A DNA stretch of 64,000 bases from Cylicocyclus nassatus (lineage: Eukaryota > Nematoda > Chromadorea > Rhabditida > Strongylidae): contig CATQJL010000223.1 of the NCBI GenBank assembly GCA_958299035.1, positions 80,679,322-80,743,321 of the forward strand. Direction: 5' to 3'. The notes beneath the pieces were generated by a model, which saw only the letters and a program-made list of their open reading frames with translations, had not been told where the DNA came from and made no database searches. How positions within the stretch are numbered: the first letter of the stretch is position 1; each line of letters opens with the position of its first letter. The position numbers were made by a program, and so were the translations under genes. This document shows, piece by piece, positions 54,912-64,000 of this stretch.

Positions 54912-55925
54912 GGTCATTCCAAAAGTAATTTCGCTTTTTTCAAACGGACGCCACATCTGATGGAACAAAAATTTTCAAGAGATCTTGGAAGCATTCGATG
55001 CAGCATTTCATTCTCTTTCAAATAGTTATGGAATTGTTGCAAAACAGTCAATGAACTTTCAGAAAATAGCCAAAATCTGCGACCCATGCTTTTTGAGATG
55101 GTCAAGTTTCACGATTTTTTAAACCTTTCATATCAATCCTCAGAGGAAGTTCAAGTAAGGATTTGATAAAGTAAACCCCATATAATACAATACTACTTTT
55201 TTCCCTTTCTCATAGCTCGCCCTAATTTTTTAAAAGATTTTTTAACAGAACCATCGGATTTTGGCAGGCCCACCTCAAACCACAATCGCATCAAACATCA
55301 CAATTTTTCGGAATTTGAGACTACCAAGATGGTACTATGAGTTAGCATTGATTTTACAAAGCAAGTGAGAGTTTACAGGCTTGAAATATCAAATTTCGAG
55401 TATTTCGGGTACAGCCTGGGGCTCGCTAAAAAATGAGTGATAGTGATTTTATCCCCGGAAACTAAACGAATCGGAAACAAAAAACAACCATTAGAAAGAA
55501 AAGAAAAAGCTGCATCGAATGACACCCAAACTGCTCAAGGTTTGATGTTCTACGAGGATTAGTTGTCCAAGTATGGAAATCGGTAGCATCAGTTAAAATT
55601 CTGTAAAAAATGTATGACAAGCTATGGTAAAGAGAATAAAATTGCACTGTATTCTGTGAGCTTTGCTTTATCGAACCATCACTTGAACTTCTTCTGAGGA
55701 TTGATATGAAAGTTTTGAAAAATTGTGAAACTTGACTATCTCAAAAAGCATAGGTCGCAGATTTTGGTTATTTTCCGAAAGCTCGTTGACTAATTTGTAA
55801 TAATTTCATAATCATTAGAAAGAGAATGAAATGCTGCATCGAATGCTCCCAAGATCTCTAAGAAACCTTTGTTCCATCAGATGTGGCGCCCCTTTGAAAA
55901 AAGCGAAATTACTTTCGGAATGACC
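54912..55925. mobile_element. Mariner-type foldback MITE, about 1014 bp
   Basis: GGTCATTCCAAAAGTAATTT at the left and its inverse ending GGAATGACC at the right, TA following. The arms pair along their whole length ('cacatctgatggaacaaa', 'ttgaggatt..' type blocks), centre near 55420. No transposase. Confidence 0.8.
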
Positions 55926-55930
55926 TAATA

Positions 55931-57044
55931 CAGGGTGTCCCAAGAGTAAGTACACACTTTTTAATCGTCAATATCTCTCTTCTCAATGGGTCTTTTTTCG
56001 CCGTTTAAGTACCATTCTGTAGAGGCTTCAACTTAGGATTACAGTAATGAGCGAATCACTGACCGCTCTTCATCACTGTAGGATTAAGGTAAGAACTTCC
56101 AGCAAGTAGAATTATTGTGAAATATGCCAACTGACAGAATTTTTTTTCAAATCTGAAAAATAGTGTATTAGGGTTTTCGCGCACGCTGATTCCACTACAA
56201 AACTTTTCATGAGTGTTTTCAGCTTTTTTGACGGTGTAATCTATTGAGAATTTGGATATAATCGTTTTCCTGGGATAACATTAGAAAGAAGCATCGTAGT
56301 AAAGTGGAAATTTCATATTTGAAATCAGCAACTTTCATTACCTTAGTATGAGTTTTTGGCTTGTTTGGTGTTGTTCCGAGACAGAATATGGCTTCTAATG
56401 GCCTGAAATCTTTGTCGAAGTTTCTACAGCTATCCTACAGTAATGAAGATCGGTCGGTGATTCGCTCAATACCGTAAATCTCACAGGGGAATGGTCAGAA
56501 GTCGAAGTGGCCAATCCAAACAAGCTGCACACTATTCGATGCAGCATGGAACGCTCATTTCAAATCTTCTTTCCTTATCTGTAGAGCGCCTTTGTAGGCG
56601 AAGTTATAAGCAGTGTTACAGCGAAAAAACCGTGCTTAAAAATTGCGAGATTAGGCACACTACTACCCTTTTAGCTCACCTTTGAGTACGGCCCACATGA
56701 AGAGACCTAGTCGCATGTTTTGGTCCATTACTGAGCCGAGGGTGGCTCGGTATGGCCAAGTTTGACCTTTACACGCACGTTTTCTTAGCAAAATTATGGT
56801 CTCTAAAGGCTTACAATTTCATCAACAAAAGAGTTCTGCAGATAAGGAAAGCAGACTCAGAGTCAGCGTTTCACGCTGCATCTAACGGTATGTAATTTGC
56901 TCGAATTGGCCACTTCGATTTCTGACCATTCCCTTGTAAGCTGAAGCCTCCTCTACAGAATGGTACTTAAATGGCGAAAAAAGACACAATGGGAAGAGAG
57001 ATATTAACGATTGAAAAGTGTGTACTTACTTTTGGGACGCCCTG
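55931..57044. mobile_element. Mariner-type MITE, 1114 bp, with a nested Harbinger-like MITE
   Basis: CAGGGTGTCCCAAGAGTAAG and inverse ending ACGCCCTG, flanked by TA (55929-55930, 57045-57046). Diverged relative of 33196-33871. It begins only five bases after the preceding MITE. Without the nested element it is about 660 bp, like its relative. Confidence 0.85.
56484..56936. mobile_element. Harbinger-like MITE, 453 bp, nested
   Basis: CAGGGGAATGGTCAGAAGTC and inverse ending CCATTCCCTTG. Right flank TAA, left flank TCA (one base changed). The host MITE's other arm shows the empty site (cctaagttgaagcc). Different family from 209-667. Confidence 0.75.
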
Positions 57045-57486
57045 TATATTATATTGTATTATTAATAATGTCGTTGACAATAAAGATAAAGAAAAAAAGC
57101 TGATGAAACTGATAAAGAAGGCACTTAAATCGTAGTTTTTGCATTCAGTGTTAGTAAACACAAATCAGAATCCCAATATCCAATTTCAGGACTGATGGTT
57201 GCAGTTTCACAACTTCATATTAACTTTCAGCCAAGCACATTTACCTAATTGGAAAGGTTGGTTTCTACGATTTCGATTTTGTTCTAAACCTCTAGCATGT
57301 ATAGTAAGGTACAAAATGCAGTACAGCTTCTTGAAGTATTGGAATAAGCTGCAACTTGCAGGAAAACCTAAGATAAAAGATATGTTTTTACATAGTTTTT
57401 GTGCAGAATTTGCGGATCAGAGCAATAATTTTAGTCTTACAATTCTTATTCTCCTTAATTGCATACTGATCTATTCTATTATATTA
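57045..57486. other. Unassigned AT-rich DNA
   Basis: One open frame of 110 codons at 57199 with no motif; its last codons run into the next MITE. Not called. Confidence 0.35.
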
Positions 57487-57986
57487 GGTTGTCCCATAAG
57501 TCTTTTCATACCTGACTTTTCAACGACATGAATCAGTTCTTCTTGAACTTCTGATAAATTGCAGGGTACCATTCGACAGATCAAAGTAAGCTCTACAAGA
57601 TGGCTTCAAAAGTTCGCACTAAGTCCAATCCGCAACATGCTCCAAACCAAAATAAAAAATTTTTCCGAATTTCCGAAGAAACGAAAATCATCATATCTCA
57701 GTTCAAAACAGCTCTGCAAATTTCCTATTTTTTCATGCATATACTCTCCTCATCGGATATTTATAAATGCACTTGCTGCATTTTTCTGATGGCTAGAAAC
57801 CAAGAAAAAAATAATGCGCTCAATTTTCAAACTTTGCCTGTATCATTTCTGTATTCCCCGCAAGTAGGTGATTATATAGCTTATTCGCTCAGAATTACTG
57901 CCAAAAATTTGCAGCCTACTAGGTGCTGTAGTTCCTGAGAAAAATCGAATTGAAGGTCCGAATATGAAAAAACTTATGGGACAACC
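57487..57986. mobile_element. Mariner-type MITE, 500 bp
   Basis: GGTTGTCCCATAAGTCTTTT and inverse ending AAACTTATGGGACAACC, flanked by TA. Internal 'accattcgacagatcaaagt' is shared with 5681-6453. Confidence 0.9.
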
Positions 57987-58211
57987 TAATAACACACCTA
58001 GTCCGAAATAAAGTAAATACGCTGCGAGGAAAACTGTCTAAGATCGAGCAACAAGCATCCATTCCTTCGTACTTTAGAGAAAGATACTTTTTTCTAACTC
58101 AAGAAATTCGCAACCCATTCTAAAACTGCTGGTTAGATAAAAAAATGAAAGGTTGGGGTAGCCTTTTCCTCATTTTATCAGCTATTCTTTGCACTTGTCA
58201 GACATGTATTA

Positions 58212-58914
58212 GGCTGTACCGAAAGTTCGTTCGCACCATTTTCAAAAATTCATAACTCTTTAAATTCTCAACGAATTTGTACAATCTAAATTTTGCATGA
58301 GAGAGGAACTCATGCCCCTTGCATAAGTACCTGAACTATTCGTTAATGTGTACAAACGAAGGAGATAGAAGCTCAAAACCAAAATCACTCAAAATTTGAA
58401 TTTTTCGTGTAGGGTCATAAAAATCGGAAACTTGCAGTAAACATCGGAGCTGTCAATATTGCAGGTTATTTTAGCTGCTCTTTCTAATTGTGCAAAGTTT
58501 GCGCCGATTGAGCATCCCTATGAAAAATTACGATTTTCGAGCAAGCAATACAAAAATGCGAAGTTGATTTATTTTGGCATTTTTCAGGGAAATCATAACT
58601 TTTCATAGAGACGCTCAATCAGCGCAAACTTTACACTGTTAGAAAGAGCTTGTGAAAGAACCTACAATACCAACTGCTTCGATTTTTGCTGCAAGTTTCC
58701 GATATTTTCTATAACCCTACACGAGAAATTCAAATTTTGAGTGATTTTGGTTTTGAGCTTCTATCTCCTTCATTTGTGCACACTAACGACCAATTCAGGA
58801 ATAGATGCAAAGAGCATGAGTTCCTCTCTTAAGCAAAATTTTGATCATACAAATCCGTTCAGAATTTAAAGAGTTATGAATTTTTGGAAATGGTGCGGAA
58901 CTTTCGGGACAACC
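58212..58914. mobile_element. Mariner-type foldback MITE, 703 bp
   Basis: GGCTGTACCGAAAGTTCG and inverse ending CGGAACTTTCGGGACAACC region, flanked by TA (58210-58211, 58915-58916). The arms pair throughout, centre near 58560. Confidence 0.9.
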
Positions 58915-59897
58915 TAATACTTTTTCTTTTCTTGTCAGTCAGCAAGTCATATTCTTTGTCAGTTTAACTACGAATTGCCTTGTATAATCAAAAAGAAAAA
59001 ACAATTCCATGATCTTGCAATCTTGCAATTATCATCATAATGGGAACTAGTTGTTTGATGGTTACCACTCCAGCTATCTCGATAGATTGTTTATGAAGTA
59101 ACAATCCTTAATCATGGAAAGGTATTTTTGTAATTTTTTGTTTCAAAAGTTTGATAGAAACAAGGACATTCCTGCAAACTGGTGGTCTTTTTTTCAGCCA
59201 GTGATCTTTGATGCGTTTGGATTATATCTTTGTAAATTTTCACATCCTGCAAGTAATTCTTTGATAAATCGCGGAATTGCCTGCAGACCTTGTTCAATTA
59301 ATCAAAGTGAAACAATGCTACTGCAGATTGAAAGCTCGAGGTAAAAAATTTAAGGTAAGGCAGTAGCGTCCCGGGGGGGAGGGGAGGGAGGAGGAAGCGA
59401 AACGTGAGGAGGAGTGAGAAGGGGGGGGGGAGATTCATATGGCTTATGAAATCAAGCAACTATGGTTCTAATTCCAGTGATTGAAACGGCTAATTTTACA
59501 AAAATCTGAGGTGCTCAAAAATTCTTACTAATAGGACTGGCAAGGTGAAAAGATGAAGGCTGTTTTCTCAACAAAAAAAATCCGGTTTATTGACTAACAA
59601 AATCTGCAGCAATCCAGACCCTTCCATTTTTCCCGAAAATATTCTTGGAGAGTCATAAAATTGACTTTTTTAAGGCAAACGCCAGAGACGATCTTCGTAT
59701 TCATGATTATTTTACTCCAAGAAATCATCTTACTCATATTGTTCAAAACTCACGAATGCTATTTTACTAAATTACAAAGCACGTGGATGCATCATATTCA
59801 GCAACTAACAAGTAAGTTGTAAGTTCAAAATTTTGTAGACTCTCGTATAAAAAGGTTTTACCACACAATTACTCACTGTGTAGAAAATATATATATA
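58915..59897. other. Unassigned DNA with a G-rich tract at 59373-59431
   Basis: No gene recognised. The G-rich tract has several runs of three or more G. A TA run (59887-59898) abuts the BEL LTR. Confidence 0.4.
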
Positions 59898-60392
59898 TGT
59901 AGCTTAATATGTTGCCACGCGGGTCTTAGTCTCGAATTGTGTGCTACCTCAAGGTAACGAAAAACTTTATTAGTATAGAACACAAGTTAGTCGACACACA
60001 AAGAGTAGAGTCCTACCGAACTTGTGTCGATGTTGCTTCTTACGGAGAACTTGTGGAGAACTTCGGATGACCTCCCAACTTGTGGGATGAACTTGTAGAA
60101 GACCTATCCCACCTAACTCACCCATCAATATTTATACCCGATCATTCTTGACTGTATATGTAATCATTATCAACTGATAAGTTAATGAGATCGGCCAAAT
60201 GAGGTTCTGTAGTCAAGGGAATGATATGATGGGGAGACTGACTTGTTCACTTGTCTATCCGATTTCTTCCATTGCGGTATAATGATCTTACATAAAAAAG
60301 GTTTTATCGAAACAAACAGTGAAATATAAATAAAACAATATATATATACAAAAGATCTAATCATATTTTCCTTCAAGGTCGCTTTAGCGACA
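59898..60392 (-). repeat. BEL/Pao 3' LTR, 495 bp
   Basis: Read on the minus strand it begins TGTCGCTAAAGCG directly after a purine run (GAGGCGGGAG), has a TATA box (TATAAATA, 60136-60129), an AATAAA signal (59971-59966) and ends TTAAGCTACA. TG/CA ends and internal signals fit an LTR. The partner 5' LTR would lie beyond 64000. Confidence 0.7.
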
Positions 60393-60492
60393 CTCCCGCC
60401 TCAGCATGTGTTCTCTCTTCTGTGTCCTTTCATATTCGTGATCTCCCTCTTCAAACGAATATACCGCTCCTTTGCATCGTTCACCCATCTCC

Positions 60493-60855
60493 TCAGAACC
60501 TCCTTCTTATCAGGTACACTAACAGAGACTTGTGGTGTCCTGAGTCTCGTGGCATTAATCTGGCTGCGATTGTGCCTTTCACTTTTTTACAGTAAAAGCA
60601 GGGCCGCGGTCGAAACTGGCACCTTCCTGGTGGACATTTTTCCAGACACATGGGGCATAAATTCTCCCTTCGTGCAAGCTCGTAACGCTCATTACCGTCC
60701 CTAACGAAGGGGCAAGAATCCGAATAATGGAGGCCAAAAGCTTCACAGAAAGCACAAAGCAATTCTACATAAGTACCTCGTGTTGTTTCAGCGTATCTCC
60801 GATACGGGTACACATGTATCATTTGATCGAGCTCGTCGATCTCGTCCATAAGCAT
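60493..60855 (-). pseudogene. BEL Gag-type zinc-knuckle segment
   Basis: Begins MLMDEIDELDQMIHVYP, then ETTRGTYVELLCAFCEA, HYSDSCPF, CPMCLEKCPPGRC and CFYCK: the Cys/His clusters of nematode BEL Gag proteins, which bind RNA. The reading frame connects upstream to the long ORF 60819-62402 through a one-base shift near 60880-60905, so it is the broken continuation of that protein. It ends shortly after the last Cys cluster. Confidence 0.7.
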
Positions 60856-62402
60856 CCTGCACTCTTCTTGTTTTCTTCGTACTTCTTCGTCTCCCTTTCC
60901 GGCTCCTTTTCGGGTTCGTCTGTGCCCTCGGCTTCGCTAATTAAGCGGCCTAAATATTCTTCATCAGTTACTGGTTCCTCTTCGTTCGGGCCATCTTCGT
61001 CCAACAAGACAAGCGAGTCGTCCTTTTCGGATATCTCGTGCTCTCTTGACGCCTCCTTGGTCCCTGCTGCTTTGAAAGCATGTTCGAAATCAAATTCATC
61101 CGTCTGAGACTCAACGCTTGATACTACAGGTGCGGCTTGACATCCCAGATGTGAACTTGTGACTATGCGCTGTGGCTCAGAGGACGACTTAGCTATCTTA
61201 GCCTTCAGCTGGAAATTCTCTAGCTCGCACTCCGCTAACTTGTCGTTGAGAATCCTGATGATGCGTTTATCTGCTTCTGCGTTCTTATTCGCTACGGAGC
61301 GAAGCTTCCCCTCGGCGATATGTTGTTTTTTCTCTACCTTTTGTGCGGTCTTTTCCATCGCTTTTACTTGTTTGTTCATCTCCTCTAGCGGGAGTTCTTG
61401 GAAATCGTGCACATTGACTTGTCGTTCTTGATGTAATTGAAGAGTATAATACTTGTAAAGTAGGCAGTAGCGGGTACATAGAGTAAGGTAGCGTTCTTTG
61501 TTTACTTTTGCGGCAAGGAGTAGTCGAGTTGTCACTAATAGTTGATCGCGTGGATCGCCTTCAAAAATTTCTTCGTTTTTAAGGTGTTCAAAGTCTGCTC
61601 TGATAGAATCCGCGGTAACTACTTGTCGCCATATCGATTCTCTACTTAGCCTGAGGTGTTCTTGTAAGGCGGTCTTCGAGTTTCCTCCAGTTAGGGTCAT
61701 CAGGCATCTGATGTCGTCGTCGATGCTTCCGAGAGACATGCTGAAAATAGATAGTTTCACTTTAATGTAAGTCATACAGGTGATGTTGTATCTTGTTGTG
61801 CTACACTGGTTTCTGATCAGCGATTTTTCGTCTTGGTTTGATTCAATTCTTTGAATATAGTTTAAGTGCGTCATGTTTGCGCTGGAACACAACAGTGCTG
61901 CAAATTTGGCTCTTGGACACCACGATACTTGTGTTTGGCAAAAGAGTTCGCAGGCGAATGCTTTGTGAGCGTAGGATGTCGCACGTATATGTACTGAATG
62001 CAGAGGCGTAGCTACGTAGCACTCTTTGTCTTTTGACAAATATACTTGTTGTGAGAATCTACACAGAGATAAAATGCTAACAACTAGGGCGATATATGGA
62101 GACATTCGGAGGTGTAGAGCGTTGCTTACTACATTGCGATCAGCTCTTTGGCGTGGTCTTAAGTTAAACATGGATTGAGATGGTTCTTTCTGATTTTGAT
62201 TTTTGTTCAGATTGGCCTCTTTTGCAGTTCTGTCCTCCAATTCAAGGGGTATCAAGAGATTCACTGGTCTGCGTATCTGTTTTTTGATGGGAGGATCACT
62301 ACTGCTTCTCTTATTTCGCCATCTTCGCCCGTCGCTAGTTTTCTTATACGGCCCATTCTTCAGGAATGTCTGGGTTGGACGGCATCCGTAATGAGCACGC
62401 AA
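60819..62402 (-). CDS. BEL fused ORF: integrase tail, envelope-like start, Gag-like coiled coil
   Basis: 527 codons, the longest frame in the window. Residues about 13-60 are the integrase end (RRPVNLLIPLELED). From about residue 87 (MFNLRPRQRADRN) there is one hydrophobic segment (YIALVVSILSLCRF) and a Cys-containing stretch resembling the start of a retroelement envelope protein. From about residue 231 (MSLGSIDDDI) it is helical and charged, with coiled coil around LEEMNKQVKAMEKTAQKVEK and an acidic tail. The last 19 residues are out of frame relative to the zinc-knuckle segment. The open first Met lies inside integrase, so it is not a natural start. Function of the middle part is inferred by position. 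Confidence 0.6.
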   Translation of the reverse strand: MRAHYGCRPTQTFLKNGPYKKTSDGRRWRNKRSSSDPPIKKQIRRPVNLLIPLELEDRTAKEANLNKNQNQKEPSQSMFNLRPRQRADRNVVSNALHLRMSPYIALVVSILSLCRFSQQVYLSKDKECYVATPLHSVHIRATSYAHKAFACELFCQTQVSWCPRAKFAALLCSSANMTHLNYIQRIESNQDEKSLIRNQCSTTRYNITCMTYIKVKLSIFSMSLGSIDDDIRCLMTLTGGNSKTALQEHLRLSRESIWRQVVTADSIRADFEHLKNEEIFEGDPRDQLLVTTRLLLAAKVNKERYLTLCTRYCLLYKYYTLQLHQERQVNVHDFQELPLEEMNKQVKAMEKTAQKVEKKQHIAEGKLRSVANKNAEADKRIIRILNDKLAECELENFQLKAKIAKSSSEPQRIVTSSHLGCQAAPVVSSVESQTDEFDFEHAFKAAGTKEASREHEISEKDDSLVLLDEDGPNEEEPVTDEEYLGRLISEAEGTDEPEKEPERETKKYEENKKSAGCLWTRSTSSIK

Positions 62403-62656
62403 TCATCTTCTCGAGGCAGCGCTTTCGATTTGTTGTGCCCTACTTCCAACTTGTGTTTCTCTCGCAAGGCTGTGAGGTATTGCGTCTTCCAAACTTCCCA
62501 GAACTTGTCAGTAGACTTGCGAAATCTTTTTAGAGCTTGAATGCTTTGTAGCTTCGTGCGAAGTACCATTTGTTCCTCAGATGACAAGTAAGGTGGGTCA
62601 TCCGTGTTTGAAGTAGCTATTTCGATTGGATAATCGAGAGTGATATTATTCTGCAC
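62360..62656 (-). pseudogene. BEL integrase, C-terminal domain
   Basis: NITLDYPIEIATSNTDDP, FRKSTDKFWEVWKTQYLTAL, then VLITDAVQPRHS and a frameshift near 62370 into the 527-codon ORF. Standard BEL integrase tail, separated from the core by the SL element. Confidence 0.85.
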
Positions 62657-62712
62657 GAAGTCAATTGGTCTGATGATGGTTTCGTTGCACTCATCCGAGC
62701 TTATATAAACTA

Positions 62713-63300
62713 CTCAGATAACCGCCGGGGGCAGGCGGCCATGCGAATTTTGAGCAAGCGCGCACCGGAAAAATAGTTCGTTGATTTTTTGCGGCCCGCT
62801 TGCAGAAATTTGGAAGAAAGTTGGCGAAATTAAAGACGAAAGCTTGAAGAACAATCGCGGTTTCTTTATGGATTAGCTGCGGCGCAGTGGCCGCATTCTC
62901 GCGGACTTTCCGCGAGAATATGCAAAAATTTCGAGGGCCGCACGGTCCTTTGTGGAGGACCGCTCAACCCTCAGGTACTTTCCGCTGAGAGAAAGTACCT
63001 CAAACTTGAGTAACTAAACCAACGGTGACCCTCTGCCACACAGAGTCTTGCCTGCGCTCGACGTACGCCCGAAAATGCCTAAAAAGAGTCCGAGCGCTTG
63101 CTGAAAATTTGGCCAGCGCTCGCTGAAAGAAATTATTTGCGGAGCGCTTGCAGGAAATTTTGTATTGCTGCCCGCTGGCAGATTATGCGACAGTAAAGGA
63201 AGTACCGCTCTCTGAAGGTTTGGCCACGCCCCAAAATTCTGCTGACCGCCTGCAGAAAAGCGCGAGTTTGCGGACCGCCTGCCCCCGGCGATTATCTGAG
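62713..63300 (-). mobile_element. SL-RNA-bearing TIR element, copy C, 588 bp
   Basis: Ends CTCAGATAACCGCCGGGGG and CCCCCGGCGATTATCTGAG with TA on both sides (62711-62712, 63301-63302). Removing it and one TA restores the BEL integrase reading through the conserved NTRPL segment. This is direct evidence of transposition into a coding element. About 28-bp terminal repeats; no ORF for a transposase. Confidence 0.95.
62890..63020 (-). ncRNA. SL1-like spliced-leader RNA gene, copy C
   Basis: Leader 63020-62999 on the minus strand: GGTTTAGTTACTC then AAGTTTGAG, 20 of 22 matches to SL1, with differences at other positions than copies A and B. GT follows. Stems GGTACTTTC/GAAAGTACC and CGGTCCT/AGGACCG, Sm-like AAATTTTTG (62931-62923) and a perfect 11-bp 3' hairpin are preserved. 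Architecture as in copy B. Confidence 0.75.
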
Positions 63301-63949
63301 TAGAGGCCTCGTATTGAGTAAAGCTTCAATCTCAACAAGAGTAGTTGACATTTCTTCAAATGTGGGTGTCGATCCTTCCAAAGTCTTGTAGAGCGCGTAT
63401 TTAATTGATCTAATCAGGCGCTCATAAAATCCTCCTTGCCATGGTGCGAATGGAGTGATGTGCTTCCACTCGATTTCGTGATCGCTAATCTCTCTTGCGA
63501 CTGTTGTCTCGTGGTGCAAGTTTTTGGTGCCTGTTAAAATCTCCTCTCCCAAGAGAAATGTGGGAGCATTATCACTTGTGATAGACTTCGGGACTCCCCT
63601 TCTCCCGAAAAATCGTCGGAGCATGTTTAGGAAGGCTATGGTTGAAAGATCCGTCACTACCCGTCACTACATCTAGATAGACAAGTCTAGTTACCGTGCA
63701 AGTGATAATGGCTCCGTAGCATTTACTTGTGTTGTCTTCGTTGCCTTTTATTGTCAGCGGTCCAAAGTAGTCTAACCCGACGTGCTGAAATGGACTCGTC
63801 TGCTGTACCCTTACTTGTGGCAAGTCACTTTGATTAGGGTACTTGTATGGTCGACTGTTGAAGCGTTGGCATTCTACACACCGTCTGATGAAGCGGGTAA
63901 CTTGTGCTCGTAATTTTGGTATCCAAAACTTTTGACGAACAAGTGCCAT
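63292..63949 (-). pseudogene. BEL integrase, zinc-binding and catalytic core
   Basis: FWIPKLRAQVTRFIRRCVEC (CxxC of the zinc finger), HVGLDYFGPL (first Asp), SDNAPTFLLGEEI (second Asp), PWQGGFYERLIRSIK (catalytic Glu), EALLNTRPLL. The DDE residues are intact. The frame is broken by a 10-bp tandem duplication (CCGTCACTAC twice, 63651-63670). It then ends at the SL element. Confidence 0.9.
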
Positions 63950-64000
63950 TGTATGGCCTATGCCGGGATGTCCTTTGCGGTGATTTTCTCTAATTATTGC

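Larger units (their letters stand above)
60393..64000 (-). mobile_element. BEL/Pao LTR retrotransposon, 3' part
   Basis: Minus order from the window edge: integrase, (SL element copy C), integrase C-terminus, short membrane/Cys-rich segment, coiled-coil region, zinc knuckles, LTR. RT and protease lie outside. Gag-type zinc knuckles next to the 3' LTR are unexpected. Confidence 0.8.

Noticed and set aside
57199..57531. 110-codon frame
   Set aside because: No motif, and it runs into the terminal repeat of the MITE at 57487.

Overview
The window is eukaryotic, transposon-dominated DNA, most likely from a nematode and probably a strongylid (hookworm-like) worm. The reasons are: a nematode-type RTE non-LTR element (APE endonuclease plus reverse transcriptase), BEL/Pao and Ty3 LTR elements with nematode-style domains, Penelope-like elements (PLEs) with GIY-YIG endonuclease, short introns with TTTTCAG acceptors, dense TA-flanked mariner-type MITEs, and copies of the nematode SL1 spliced leader. 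I see only one plausible host gene: a two-exon secreted Lys/Pro-rich peptide at 14564-15396. No rRNA, tRNA, CRISPR or bacterial features were recognised.

Layout. 1-9.5 kb holds nested MITEs: Harbinger-like, hAT-like with an exact 8-bp target duplication, mariner-like foldbacks and a small Helitron. 9.5-12.4 kb is a decayed RTE split by a 708-bp foldback. 12.7-13.6 kb is a decayed glycoprotein-like fragment. 14.5-15.4 kb is the secreted-peptide gene. 18.2-23.6 kb holds PLE pieces, two of them head to head, with hammerhead-like cores in their tails. 26.0-28.7 kb is an SL-RNA-bearing TIR element split by a 2.16-kb Helitron. 29.8-44.8 kb is a giant near-identical palindrome: arms 29787-35154 and 37627-44777 around a 2.47-kb spacer, built from a Ty3-like element whose 5' half has been replaced by an inverted copy of its 3' half. 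45.7-53.6 kb is a PLE with an inverted N-terminal duplicate and two interrupting elements. 54.9-58.9 kb is a run of mariner-type MITEs. 59.9-64 kb is a BEL/Pao element on the minus strand, with its 3' LTR at 59898-60392.

Main discovery candidate. Three copies of a roughly 590-bp terminal-inverted-repeat element (25987-28708, 47779-48367, 62713-63300) each carry what looks like a complete SL1 spliced-leader RNA gene: a 22-nt leader matching nematode SL1 at 20 of 22 positions, an immediate GT splice donor, stem-loops, an Sm-like site and a 3' hairpin. One copy sits inside the BEL integrase with a clean TA target duplication, which shows that the element has moved. This is a candidate mobile spliced-leader RNA gene family. 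I know of no description of it, but no database search was possible.

The other strong result is the history readable from the palindrome. Empty and filled insertion sites, target duplications and one deletion order the events and show that the two arms evolved separately after duplication.
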